Assembly: GCF_026212465.1 (NCBI RefSeq)
Contig: NC_080062.1
Span: 557,501 to 621,500, forward strand
Reading direction: 5' to 3'
DNA from: Amaranthus tricolor
Taxonomy: Eukaryota; Streptophyta; Magnoliopsida; Caryophyllales; Amaranthaceae
Length of the DNA stretch: 64,000 bases
In this document: piece after piece, positions 35,119 through 46,099 of the stretch
How positions within the stretch are numbered: the first letter of the stretch is position 1
How the letters are laid out: each line of letters starts with the position of its first letter
Program-made: the position numbers and the translations under genes
The notes under the pieces: model-generated
Database searches by the model: none
Told to the model about the DNA's origin: nothing
The model's input: only the letters and a program-made list of their open reading frames with translations

Positions 35119-35137
35119 CCCACAGACGGCGCCAAAC
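35119..35137 (-). other. gypsy primer-binding site
   Basis: Directly inside the 5' LTR the minus strand reads GTTTGGCGCCGTCTGTGGG. The TGGCGCC core is usual for Tat and Athila elements, which use tRNA-Arg or tRNA-Asp. I cannot decide between the two. Confidence 0.8.
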
Positions 35138-35832
35138 TGTTTCGGTAATGAAACGAGGAAGTGCGAGACACTTGATATACCTGGAAATAAGCAGAAGTAT
35201 GATCAAGAGAAGCGACTTATGAGAGGAAGTGACCTGAATTCCTGCAACACAACACGTTAGCCTTATCCGGGGGGTGACCTCCCGGAAAACCCCTCCGACG
35301 CTCAAGTCAGAACGTAGATCGGAAATTAATGAATGACAGATTGTAGAATGAATGCAAGAAGGAAGGTCGGGATTGGGATTGCTAGTGCTAGTGCTAGTGT
35401 TTGGGAAGGCTAAGGAAGTAATGTAAGCAAGGATACTAGGAAAGCTATTTCAGATCCTCCTTCCCCTCTGATGGTTGTCCCTATTTATAAGATTGAAGGA
35501 GGAAGTTACTTCAGAGAGGACAGGTGGAAGATCATGGGAGTCGTGGGAGTAATGGGTAGCAGCTGATGGTCATGAAAGAAAGCAGAAGATAGTGGGTAGT
35601 TATCTACCTTGGAAGAAGGATTATCAAGGAATGTGGGGGAGTGGGAAGTTGAGTCAAGGGAAATTAGGGCATCTGAAAGTGAGTAGCTCATGGGCTATCC
35701 AAGGAGGATGGGACATTCAACAAAAAAGCCCATTGACCGAAAGTCAAGGTCAACGGAAAAGGTCAAAGGGTATTTTGGTAATATGATGATAATTATTAAA
35801 TAAATAAATTAACTAAAAACAGTACCATGACA
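35138..35832 (-). repeat. gypsy 5' LTR (promoter LTR)
   Basis: This 695-bp LTR matches its partner. The minus-strand TATAAATAGGG at 35481-35491 is the probable core promoter and puts the RNA start near 35455. Short upstream ORFs, including one from 35305, would precede gag in the transcript. Confidence 0.95.
35481..35491 (-). promoter_or_regulatory. LTR TATA box
   Basis: CTTATAAATAG with a following GG on the minus strand. It is the only strong TATA-like word seen in the LTR. Confidence 0.65.
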
Positions 35833-35837
35833 ATAAC

Positions 35838-36646
<809 letters not shown>

Positions 36647-36647
<1 letters not shown>

Positions 36648-37440
36648 ATATTTTTTGAATTAGCTAGTATATTATATTTAATTTTTCTAATTTATGCACC
36701 CTGTGCATAAGTTTGGATAAAAAAAGAGGTAGCTATATGTCATATTATTTAGAATAATTTCTAAAATATTATTCTATTTATTTGTTTAAAAGATATGTTT
36801 TATTAAATTCAAAATAATTATCAAATTTATTATCTAAGCGTATGCAAATAGTACATAGATTAGAAAATCATATTATTTTATATAACACATGTAGTATTTA
36901 TGTATAGCACAACTATAAATATTACTATTACTATATGTCTTATTTTTAAAGGATTTGTTGTGCATTTTTTTATCTTCAAATCCTTTGATTTATTTAATAA
37001 CTAAGTAAAGGCCACAGTCTATTGTAGATCTTGAGCCAACCAAGTGTACATTAAGCTTCATAGTTCTTAGTGAGGACAACCTTTCTAATTACTTTTTATA
37101 TGATTTCTATCTTGGCATCTTGTATACTAATACCTCCTAGTCCTACCACCACTATTTGTCCCATTTGGAAATTGGGATTGAGCATTTGAAGCTATGACCT
37201 CATAATGGTGAAGAATAAAAGAGCATAATCAATAGATAAGCAAATAATACAAACAAGAACACAAGAAATATGTTTTAATAGTATTTTGTATATCTCTCTC
37301 AAATTATAATGTATTTTATTAATGATTCAACAATATAATAATGAAATGTCACTCAAAAAGCTTGAACTCACACTCTAAAACTAAAAGTTTTCACCTTTAA
37401 CGAAAATCACATTTGATTAACGAGTAATATGTTTGGCCTG
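36647..37440. other. Intergenic DNA, nothing recognised
   Basis: AT-rich. If the exon-like ORF at 37441-37659 is real, this would hold its 3' untranslated region. Confidence 0.35.
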
Positions 37441-37659
37441 CTACTGTTGATTGTTGTTGGTGTGGCATGGCAACCCATTTTCAGCCCTTTGCTTTGCTTC
37501 TTTCAATCCCTCGATCAAGGTACTAAACTCCAAACACTCATGTCCCATTGCATATCTATCATCCTCTATTATTGTGCAAGTCATGGAGTGAGTAATGAGG
37601 TGATAATCAAGATCATCTTCTATATATACTAGAATTTGATACTTGGCGTAACATGAAAT
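37441..37659 (-). pseudogene. Orphan terminal-exon-like ORF
   Basis: On the minus strand 72 codons read open to a TAG stop at 37441-37443, with a hydrophilic, protein-like composition (words such as IEDDLDYHLITHS and LIEGLKEAKQRAENGL). A possible splice acceptor, TAAAG, lies just upstream and an in-frame stop precedes that, so it would be a last exon. I do not recognise the family and found no upstream exons, so it may be a gene fragment. The overlapping plus-strand ORF is hydrophobic and looks like its shadow. Confidence 0.3.
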
Positions 37660-39056
37660 CTTTACTTAAAATTTGAAATAATATTGTAAATTTGCTATAA
37701 AACATTTTCTTAGAGAATTATAAGCTGACTTAGTGGTTGAATTTTTTTTCTTGTAATAAATGTTAAATTCTCATTACCTATCGAGAGATTAATTCCCATC
37801 TTCTATTGCATATTAAAAATCAATCTTACCCCATATAATTTTTTATAAAATAAATAAGTACTTCTAAATTACATATTAGTCTTCATTACAAACAAGAAAA
37901 GGCTTCTAGCTGGATTTAGCTAAAATCAATGGGAAGATTCCTTAAAAAACTTAAGAGTTGTACCTCTTGCTTTGAAACAATTTATTGGCCCACGTTCAAC
38001 TCTAATCACATGAAAAATATTAATCCACCACTATGTCTAAACCACATTGCATGCAATTCCACCATATGGATGCACCTATTACCTATACAACAATTTGTTT
38101 TGAAAAACGTTAAGAATATTTATTGGTTAACTAAATTTGCTTTGTTCTTAGGGAATTGGGTTTTTTAGATGGGACATTTGGCAAGACAAGTGTAATGATA
38201 TAAATCATGACTATCCTATTAAGAGAATAAGTATATAGAGAGTCGTCCCTAGCATTTTAAGAAAATATTTATTTACTAAATGAATCTAAATAGTCAATAA
38301 AAATATAAAAAATTAATAATGTAATATGTTACCTTAAAAATATACAACTATATAAACTTCAAGTGATAAGAAAGACTCAATTGAATATAAAATGGCACGC
38401 CTAAATATTTAAGCATAAAGAAAAATACATTAAAAACATCTTATTCCATCATAAACAAATTTAATTAGTAGGGTATATGTCTTTTCATTTAGGAAAAAAC
38501 ATAATAAGTGACTTCACTCTTTCCCCCTAACAAAGTAGAAGATACATACCTAAACTTTGAATCTAATCGCCATCACAACCTTTAATATATGTAACTAAAC
38601 TTAGCATACATTCACTTAATACTTACAATGTACCTTGTGGATTGCCTTGATATTATTGTATTTGTATTTAATTTTTTAATTAGATCAACTAATTAATTTT
38701 TGAATGATAAAACTTGGGGGTACACCTAATTAGCAAGGTCGTTTCTAATGCTAGATAAGGTAGACTTTTGCCTAAGGCACAAAGCTAGAAAGGATCCAAC
38801 ATTTGAAATTTTAGTTAATAAAGCAAAACTTAAAAAGTTCTAAAAAAAAAAAAAAGTAAAACTTAAAAAAGTTGCAATTTATGATTAGTTCTTTTATCTA
38901 TTAAGAAATATATGAATACGCCTAAGCTACATTTATAATGATAATTATAATATATTCGGTTTGTCTCTATTATTTATATATAGAAGGCCCATTTTATTCA
39001 ATTTGCATAGGGCCCATATAATGTCAGGCACGACACTGCTAATTAGCAATACACAA
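37660..39056. other. Intergenic DNA, nothing recognised
   Basis: The 79-codon plus-strand ORF at 37929-38168 has no family resemblance. No repeat boundaries or RNA genes were seen. Confidence 0.4.
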
Positions 39057-39203
39057 ATTGTTGTGAGAGACGATATCTCCAAGAGATGCATTAGATATAT
39101 GAGTTAAATAGCCCGATTAACACAAATTAAAGAGAAAATAAGAATGTGAGCTTCTTATTTTGATATCGTCTCTTTAAAAGACGGTGTCTCACAAAAGTAG
39201 CTC
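39057..39203. mobile_element. GAGACG-type MITE, copy 2
   Basis: It starts TTGTGAGAGACGATATCTCC, and its reverse-complemented end reads TTGTGAGACACCGTCTTTTA, an inverted terminal repeat of about 25 bases. It aligns throughout with 15305-15458. Confidence 0.6.
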
Positions 39204-39576
39204 TTAGCAATATGCTAAGATTTAAAATAAGTCAAATTAAAAATTGAATATTGTCTTAGTTTGAGCATATATATATCATTTCTGTTTCGTTTCTTATCAG
39301 CTTCTCCCCTTCCTTTAACGTTCAAATTAATCAATCATAGATTATTTTTCTTTGATAGGTTTTAAGTTCTAACCATCATTTTCCAATGCTTTTATCATTA
39401 GCAATAAGATGTGCTTGTGGTAGGCAATTCAATTGTTGATTTGAAACATACACTACTTGAGAGTATATGGCTAAGTGTGGTAGGTAAGATTGTTCTTAGA
39501 TAACATAGGAAAACAGATTTTTCATCGAGAAATTATGATTAAATTCTTAACAATTTAAGATCGTTGAGCTAATAGC

Positions 39577-39858
39577 TGTAGGAAAAATTTAGATGGTAAA
39601 ATAGTGAATGTATTTATTTGGAGAGGAAGATGAGTGAATATGTAGAATGAATATTGTTTTTCATTGCACAAAAAATTGATTACATCAATGGGTATTTATA
39701 GTGCAAGTTTACTAAAATATCTTAGATATTTTTAATTTTTTAATTACTTTTCTAGGATCTTCCATTATATTATCTTAGATATTTTTATTTTTTAATTCTT
39801 TAGTTTAGATATTTTTATATTTAATTAAAATCCTAGATTTTTCTAGATTATTTTAACA
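39577..39858 (-). repeat. copia-2 3' LTR
   Basis: A 282-bp LTR, TGTAGG to TTAACA. It differs from its partner at four single bases: near 39581, 39610 and 39656, and in the TTAGATATTTTT block near 39780. Confidence 0.95.
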
Positions 39859-39871
39859 CTCCCCCTAATCT
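39859..39871 (-). other. copia-2 polypurine tract
   Basis: AGATTAGGGGGAG on the minus strand abuts the 3' LTR. The original pol stop codon (TAG) overlaps this tract, as is common in compact copia elements. Confidence 0.7.
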
Positions 39872-39998
39872 GAAAAATCTTGAACTCTAAGTCGTCTTCT
39901 GAAATCGATAAATCTATCAGTTGATATGGGTTTTGTGAAAATGTCTGCGAGCTGCTCCTCCGTCTTGCAGAATTGTAGTTCGATCTCTTTCTTATCTA

Positions 39999-42900
39999 CT
40001 AACTCAGAATGTAGTGATGTCGTATCTCGATGTGCTTTGATCTGCTATGAAACACTGGATTCTTCGTCATTGCTATTGTTGACATGTTGTCGCAGAACAT
40101 TGTAGTTGGTGTCTCTTGCTTATGTTGCAGATCGATTAATATCCTTCTCAGCCAGACTGCTTCACATGCTGCACTTGTTGCTGCAATGTACTCTGCTTCT
40201 GCTGATGATAAAGCTACTGTCGCCTGTTTTTTTGATGACCATGAGACCACTTTGTTTCCAAGCTGAAATACGTACCCGCTTGTACTTTTTCTATCATCCA
40301 CGCTTCCAGCCCAGTCGCTATCGGTGTATCCTGTGAGCTTGAAATCTTTTTCAGTTTCGTACATGATCCCATAGCTTTTTGTTCCCTTAATGTATCTGAG
40401 AATCCTCTTTGCTGCTGTTAGATGATCCTTGCTCGGTTCACTCATGAACCTGGATACGATGCTGACAGCGTTGACTATATCTGGTCTTGTATGTGTGAGA
40501 TAGATAAGAGAGCCGACCAAGCTTCGATACATTGCTCCGTCGACTTTTGGTTTGCCATCGTACTTTGATAACTTCTCATTGATTGCCATTGGTGTAGCCA
40601 GCGGTTTACATTCACCCATGTTGAATTTCTTGAGAAGGTCTTCTGCATATTTCTCTTGTGATAGAATTATTTTTCCTGGGCTTTGTTTGATTTGTATGCC
40701 AAGGAAGTATTTCATTGTACCAAGGTCTGTCATCTCGTACTCCTTCATCATAGCCTTTTTAAATTCTTCGATCATCGTTGGGTGTGTGCCTGTATAGATT
40801 AGATCATCCACGTACAAGCATAAAATGAGAAAGTTGTTACCTTGTGTCTTGATGTATAGTGAAGGTTCACTCGGACTCTTAATGAAACCATGCTGGAGAA
40901 GATAATTGTCGATGTTGCTGTTCCACGCTCGGGGTGCTTGTTTGAGTCCGTACAGAGCTTTTCGAAGGCGGTATACTTTGTCTTCTTGGCCTTTGATGAC
41001 GTATCCCTGCGGTTGCTCGACGTACACTTCTTCTTCAAGTTCTCCATTTAGAAATGCTGATTTGACATCGAGTTGAAAGACTGGTAGCTGATGCTGTGCT
41101 GCTAATGCCAGGACTGTTCTGATTGTCTCCATGCGGACAACTGGTGCATATGTTTCGTTGAAGTCGATTCCTGGTTGTTGCGCATATCCCTTTGCTACGA
41201 GCCTTGCTTTGTACTTGTTGATGGAGCCATCATCATTATGTTTCACCTTGTAGACCCACTTGAGTCCGATGACTTCCTTGTCTTGTGGTTTGTCTACAAG
41301 TTTCCATGTGTGATTCTTCTCGATCATTTTCATTTCTTCGTTCATAGCCTCAATCCAGGTTTCTTCTTGTGCTGCTTCTTGAAATGTTTGTGGCTCACTA
41401 GAGAAGAGAGCCATCATTGCTTGGTCACAATGGTAATCGTGTAACCATGATGGCGGTTGCCGATCTCGTGTTGATCTTCGGGCTTCTTGAGGTTGAGGAG
41501 TTGAATGTGATGTTTGGCTTCTTGAGCTTGGGAATGATCTTGTACTTTCAGGTGTACTTGGACTCGGAGATGATGGGTTTGTTGGTTGGTCTGCTCCGTC
41601 TTCTTCACTTGGATCTCTTAGGAGAGTATCTCCTTCGCGAGCTTCAGTTTCTTTTTCTTTCCACGTCCATTCGGCTGCTTCGTCGAAAATTACGTCTCTA
41701 GAGATGATTAATTGTTTAGATTCAGGCTTGTAAAGGCGATATCCTTTTGTTTCGTGACTGTATCCAATGAATATGCATTTTTCTCCCTTCTCGTCGAGCT
41801 TTTCCCGATTCTCCTTTGGGATGTGGGCATAAGCTACGCATCCGAACACTTTGAGGTGTTCTACTCTTGGCTTTCTCTTGTGCCAGGCTTCATATGGCGT
41901 TAAATCCCTAACTGCTTTTGTGGGAGATCTATTGAGGATATATACTGCCGTGTGAACAGCTTCGGCCCAGTATCCTTTGGGTAGATGTTTACCCTGCATC
42001 ATGCTGCGGGCCATCTCTGCTACAGTGCGGTTTTTCCTTTCCGCGACACCATTTTGTTGTGGTGTACGCCTTGCTGTAAGTTCTCTTTTAATCCCATGCT
42101 TCTTACAGAAGTTGTTGAATTCGTTGCTTGTAAATTCTCCGCCACGATCTGTTCTAAGAATCTTAAGAGAATGCCCACTTTGATTTTCTGTGAGGGCTTT
42201 GAATTCCATGAAGTGGGAAAAAGCTTCTGATTTTTTCTGCAGGAAATATACCCACATCATGCGGGAGTAGTCATCTACGAACAGAAGAAAATATCTTTTT
42301 CCGCCAAGAGACGGATTCTTGGTAGGACCCCAGATATCTGCATGAACAAGCTCTAGAGGAGCCTTGGCCCTCCAAGGTGCGGTAGGAAATGGCAATCTGT
42401 GCATCTTGCCATATATACAGCCTTCACAAATTTTTCTTTTATTTTTTATTGATGGTAGTCCAATTACCATTTCTTTTTGTTTTAATAGTTTTAGACTGTT
42501 AAAATTTAGATGCCCGAATCTCAAACGCCATAAGGTGGATTCATCATTTATTGAGCTTAAAGCCAATTTTTCTTCAAATGACAATTTTAATGGGAATATT
42601 TTGTTAGGAGCCATTTCAACAGTTGTTATTATCTGACCCTTATTTTTATCATAGATTTGACATTTGTTATTCTCAAATTTAACCATATATCCTTTTTTAA
42701 TTAATTGGCCTACGCTTAATAAATTTTGTGCAAGTCCGGGAACATAAAAAACTTCATGAATTAATTTTGATGATCCATTTTTTGTTTTAACGGCAATTGT
42801 TCCTTTTCCGGCGACATCTTCTTTTTTATCGTCGCCAAGTGTGATGTGTGTTTTAACATTTTCGTCAAGAGTGACAAAATAATTTTTATTGCCGGTCATG

Positions 42901-43859
42901 TGGTTTGAACAACCACTATCAATATACCATATGTCACTTACTTTTTCTTGTGCATTTAATCCAGTGTAAAATATTTGCTCTCCGGAATTATTATTTTCGG
43001 AATAGTTTGCTTCTTTTTGTCGATACCAACAATCTTTTTCGAGGTGAGAGTGTTTTTTACACCTATTACATTTGTACCGACAATCATTAGTATTGTGGTT
43101 AGTTTTCTTACATAATTTACAATAAAGGTCAGTTTGATTATTTAATCGACTCCTTTGATTTTTAAAATTTCCTCTCCCCTTGCTACAATTAGTTGATGTT
43201 TGTCCTTTTTCATAATTTTTACAATGACTATTTTTATTTTCACCATTAGAAAATTTTAATTTAGCTTGAAATGCTTGTTCTAGTGGTTCTTCGTTAAATC
43301 TTTTTAATCTATCTTCATGTGCAAGTAGTGATCCCATTAATTCGGGCATACTTAATTGAGATAAATTTTTCTTGTTAACTTCTTCTATTGTTGTGGCAAT
43401 AATGTTATATTTTTGTGAAAGACTCCTTAATATTTTTCGAATCACATTTTCATCTTCTATTTTACCACCATTTGATCTTATTTGATAAACTATATTAGTG
43501 ACTCGGTCAAAAAATGAATGTATTGTTTCATTTTCTGCCATTAATAGATTATCAAATTTTCTCCATAGTGATTGGAGTTTAAAAAGAATTACCTCTTCGG
43601 AACCTCTGTATTTTGTCTCCAGGATCCTCCAAGCCTCCGTAGCTATTTTTGCAGACATGATCGTTGTAAGTATTGCCTCGTCGACTCCACGATATAATAG
43701 AGATAGGGCATAGTTATCCCTTATCCTATTTTGTTTATATTGTTTTATTTTTGTTTCATCCCAAGATGACTCTTTAGTGTCATCTTTGGGTGGTTGCTCG
43801 TAACCTTCTTGTACTAATTCCCATAAATCTTGGGAGATAAATATTGACCTCATTTGCAT
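39999..43859 (-). pseudogene. copia-2 gag-pol polyprotein, damaged at both ends
   Basis: Open for 1,286 codons from the first ATG (43859). Conserved gag residues continue in frame for about 17 codons upstream of that ATG to an in-frame stop, with no start codon, so the original N-terminus is lost. Seen in order: gag; two zinc knuckles (CKLCKKTNHNTNDC from C247, then CNRCKKHSHLEKDC); protease WYIDSGCSNHM (D314); integrase D508, D571, E607; reverse transcriptase YVDD (D1018, D1019); and RNase H. Near 40000-40006 a single-base change of frame replaces the expected C-terminus with ILS and a stop. The remaining 40-50 codons, including the usual LADIFTKP-type tail, continue in another frame down to the polypurine tract. 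Confidence 0.9.
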
Positions 43860-44019
43860 AGCCCATTGTTCATATTTTTCTCCCTTAAATGTGGGAACCC
43901 AATTAACTTGGGGTTAATTAGTGGTTAAGGTCATTTTTTATTTTGTGGTTAGAGGTTTATTTTATTGTGGAGTATGTTGGTTAATGTGTTTAGGTTGTTT
44001 GGAGGTCTTGGTTTTAATT

Positions 44020-44033
44020 AGCTCTTGATACCA
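44020..44033 (-). other. copia-2 primer-binding site
   Basis: TTGGTATCAAGAGC on the minus strand, two bases inside the 5' LTR, resembles the initiator tRNA-Met site with one extra A. Confidence 0.75.
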
Positions 44034-44035
44034 AA

Positions 44036-44317
44036 TGTAAGAAAAATTTAGATGGTAAAATAGTGAATGGATTTATTTGGAGAGGAAGATGAGTGAATAT
44101 GTAGAATGAATATTGTTCTTCATTGCACAAAAAATTGATTACATCAATGGGTATTTATAGTGCAAGTTTACTAAAATATCTTAGATATTTTTAATTTTTT
44201 AATTACTTTTCTAGGATCTTCCATTATATTATCTTAGATCTTTTTATTTTTTAATTCTTTAGTTTAGATATTTTTATATTTAATTAAAATCCTAGATTTT
44301 TCTAGATTATTTTAACA
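44036..44317 (-). repeat. copia-2 5' LTR
   Basis: The 282-bp partner of 39577-39858. It would drive leftward transcription. No strong TATA word stands out. Confidence 0.95.
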
Positions 44318-44322
44318 ATAGC

Positions 44323-45059
44323 CATGACTAAACATTTTATTTATAATGCAATAATTTGGTCATCTACTTGACTGAATTTTGAATCATAATGCAATTATAA
44401 TACTAAGATAATATGAGACATTTTATTAGGTTATTATATGCCTATGAAACATAAATGACCCAAATATAAGGAACATAAGATAGTTCTAAAGAATCCCTAC
44501 ATACGTCTAGATCGACACATAAATAATATTTATGGTCAGTTTGACTTTAACGTGAGGTTATATCAACTTTAGTATCTCTCTTAAAACCAAAATTAGTTGC
44601 TTATGTAGTTTGATTTGACACCAACGCCAGATTTTGAAAGTTCCCGAAATAAATCAAACCATTTTTGCATTTGAAGTTCAACCCAAATCAATTAATGTAG
44701 TATGTTTAGAATTATACAAACAGATTTAGGATTAAAAACGAATTTCTAACAATTTAATTAAAAAAATTACACTACATATACTATTTACTCTGCTTTGATT
44801 TGCATTTTAACTAAATTGTGCACCTATATACAGAATAGCATTAGCACTCAAGTATTTTTTAGCAATGACAATTTAATATATTGGCTCTGGGTGAAATGAC
44901 CTCAAAAAAAGAGTTTATATACTGATAATTTGTAATAGTCAAAATATTCAACCCAAGGCGTCTCACCTACTTCTTACCTTCCTTAGTCTATGCTGAAAGC
45001 AAATAACTTTTTATAGGCGAAGTAATAAGAAAGCATAAGACCTATTGTTAATATAGTCA
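44323..45059. other. Intergenic DNA, nothing recognised
   Basis: AT-rich and without ORFs. It could include the upstream part of a degraded LTR that carries the 5S-like sequence. Confidence 0.35.
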
Positions 45060-45179
45060 CTTAGATAACATAAGAACACTAATGCCTCGAATCTCATTAG
45101 AACTTTGTGGTTAAGCGTGCTTTGGACAAGGGTAGTACTAAGATGGGTTGCCTCTTGATAAGTTCTTGTCTTGCACTCC
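45060..45179 (+). pseudogene. Decayed 5S rRNA sequence (pseudogene or Cassandra LTR relic)
   Basis: About 120 bases align with plant 5S rRNA from the CACTAATG block (45077) to the end, including TTAAGCGTGCT (45113-45123) and GGTAGTACTAAGATGGGTTG over the internal promoter. Most differences from the standard 5S sequence are C-to-T or G-to-A, typical of methylated repeats decaying, and there is one extra T after GCGTGCTT. The first 17 bases are poorly conserved. A T run follows at 45200-45204. An isolated 5S copy may be a dispersed pseudogene or part of a Cassandra element, whose LTRs carry 5S RNA sequence. It is unlikely to be functional. Confidence 0.8.
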
Positions 45180-45584
45180 TTACCAGAATTGAGGAGCTCT
45201 TTTTAATCGCAACCTCCTTATAATGAGAGTATTTTTTCACCCTCCTTGAATCATGTGATCTCATTGAGATGATGACCACTAAAGACCAAAGGCCATAGGC
45301 CCCTAAACGAATTGAAAACCTGATTCTTAGAAAACCTTAGCTTGAATATAATACACTATCAAATTGGGTCTAATTGTCGTAAATAACATATCTAAATTAT
45401 ATTTTTGTATATTTTATTATTTTCTAATAAAAACAATAATTATAATTAACTAAATATTTCACTGGTTCAAAAAAAACTATTTATATATTACTCCTAAAAA
45501 GTAATTATTAAATACATTTATTGAAAATATTATTTTGATATTTTTTGTAATATTAATTAAGAATATGGAGTAGTAGACTTTAGC
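45180..45584. other. Intergenic DNA after the 5S-like sequence
   Basis: No gene seen. If the 5S copy belongs to a Cassandra LTR, the rest of that LTR would be here, but its end could not be fixed. Confidence 0.35.
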
Positions 45585-45905
45585 GGTATCTCTTGAGATA
45601 TCGTCTCCTTGGGAGACATATATCAAATTCAACCCATTAAAGATTAATTCCTACTTATCGTATTCTTAATGTCTACTTGCATTATCCTTAATGCTTACTT
45701 ATCCATTAAAGATTAATTCCTAGTTATCGTATTCTTAACGTCTACTTACATTATTCTTAATGCTTACTTACTGTATTCTTAATGCTTACTTTCAATATTT
45801 TAAATGTCTATTTACTTTATTCTTAATAATTTTAAAAAATATATGATATAATGGATCGACCCAATTAGAGATTGTCTCTTAACAAGACGATGTCTCACAT
45901 TTGTG
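45585..45905. mobile_element. GAGACG-type MITE with internal 69-bp tandem repeat
   Basis: The left end GAGATATCGTCTCCTTGGGA and the reverse-complemented right end GAGACATCGTCTTGTTAAGA form the inverted termini also seen at 15305 and 39057. Inside, a 69-base unit starting CCATTAAAGATTAATTCC at 45634 repeats at 45703. Further partial units based on the word TTCTTAATGCTTACTTA follow. Confidence 0.55.
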
Positions 45906-45960
45906 TTAACTACATGGAGGTAGGGTTCTTTCAAAAAAAAAAAAATACACTATTTGGAAG

Positions 45961-46010
45961 TAGGGTTTAAGTGTTTAACCGACTCCTGCTTTGAACACAA
46001 AACATATAAA
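45961..46010 (+). promoter_or_regulatory. TRM1 promoter: telo-box and TATA
   Basis: TAGGGTTT (45961-45968) is a plant telo-box, common before genes of the translation machinery. TATAAA at 46005-46010 lies about 90 bases before the TRM1 start codon and is a plausible TATA box. Confidence 0.5.
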
Positions 46011-46099
46011 AACCAATTTTTAAATCTTTCTAATTTCTCAAATTTGAAACTGTAACTTCTAATTGATAAAGAGGAAGAAGAAAAAATCAGTGAAAAGAG

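Larger units (their letters stand above)
22920..35832 (-). mobile_element. Complete Ty3/gypsy Tat-type retrotransposon with antisense gene
   Basis: The element is 12,913 bp with 695-bp LTRs (22920-23614 and 35138-35832) that I found identical by eye, and a 5-bp duplication ATAAC at 22915-22919 and 35833-35837. It is transcribed leftward. The primer-binding site begins TTTGGCGCCGTCTGTGGGG, gag-pol follows directly, and almost 6 kb separates pol from the 3' LTR. That spacer carries a spliced gene on the opposite strand, flanked by short-motif arrays. A second RNase H after the first, the long 3' spacer and an antisense extra ORF are known hallmarks of the Tat lineage (Tat/Ogre/Retand). Identical LTRs indicate a very recent insertion. 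Confidence 0.96.
39577..44317 (-). mobile_element. Ty1/copia LTR retrotransposon (copia-2), frameshifted near its end
   Basis: The element is 4,741 bp with 282-bp LTRs (39577-39858 and 44036-44317) that differ at four sites, and target duplication ATAGC at 39572-39576 and 44318-44322. It is transcribed leftward, with a tRNA-Met-type primer site after the right LTR and a GGGGGAG polypurine tract before the left LTR. The gag-pol frame is open for 1,286 codons but lacks an ATG for the first gag residues and shifts frame before the end of RNase H. Polyprotein words resemble Tnt1/Tork-like elements. It is older than copia-1 by LTR divergence. Confidence 0.95.

Noticed and set aside
37929..38168. 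79-codon plus-strand ORF
   Set aside because: No family match, no splice or promoter signals, and an AT-rich low-quality composition.
45097..45279. 60-codon minus-strand ORF
   Set aside because: It overlaps the 5S rRNA-like sequence on the other strand and is best explained by that RNA-derived sequence.
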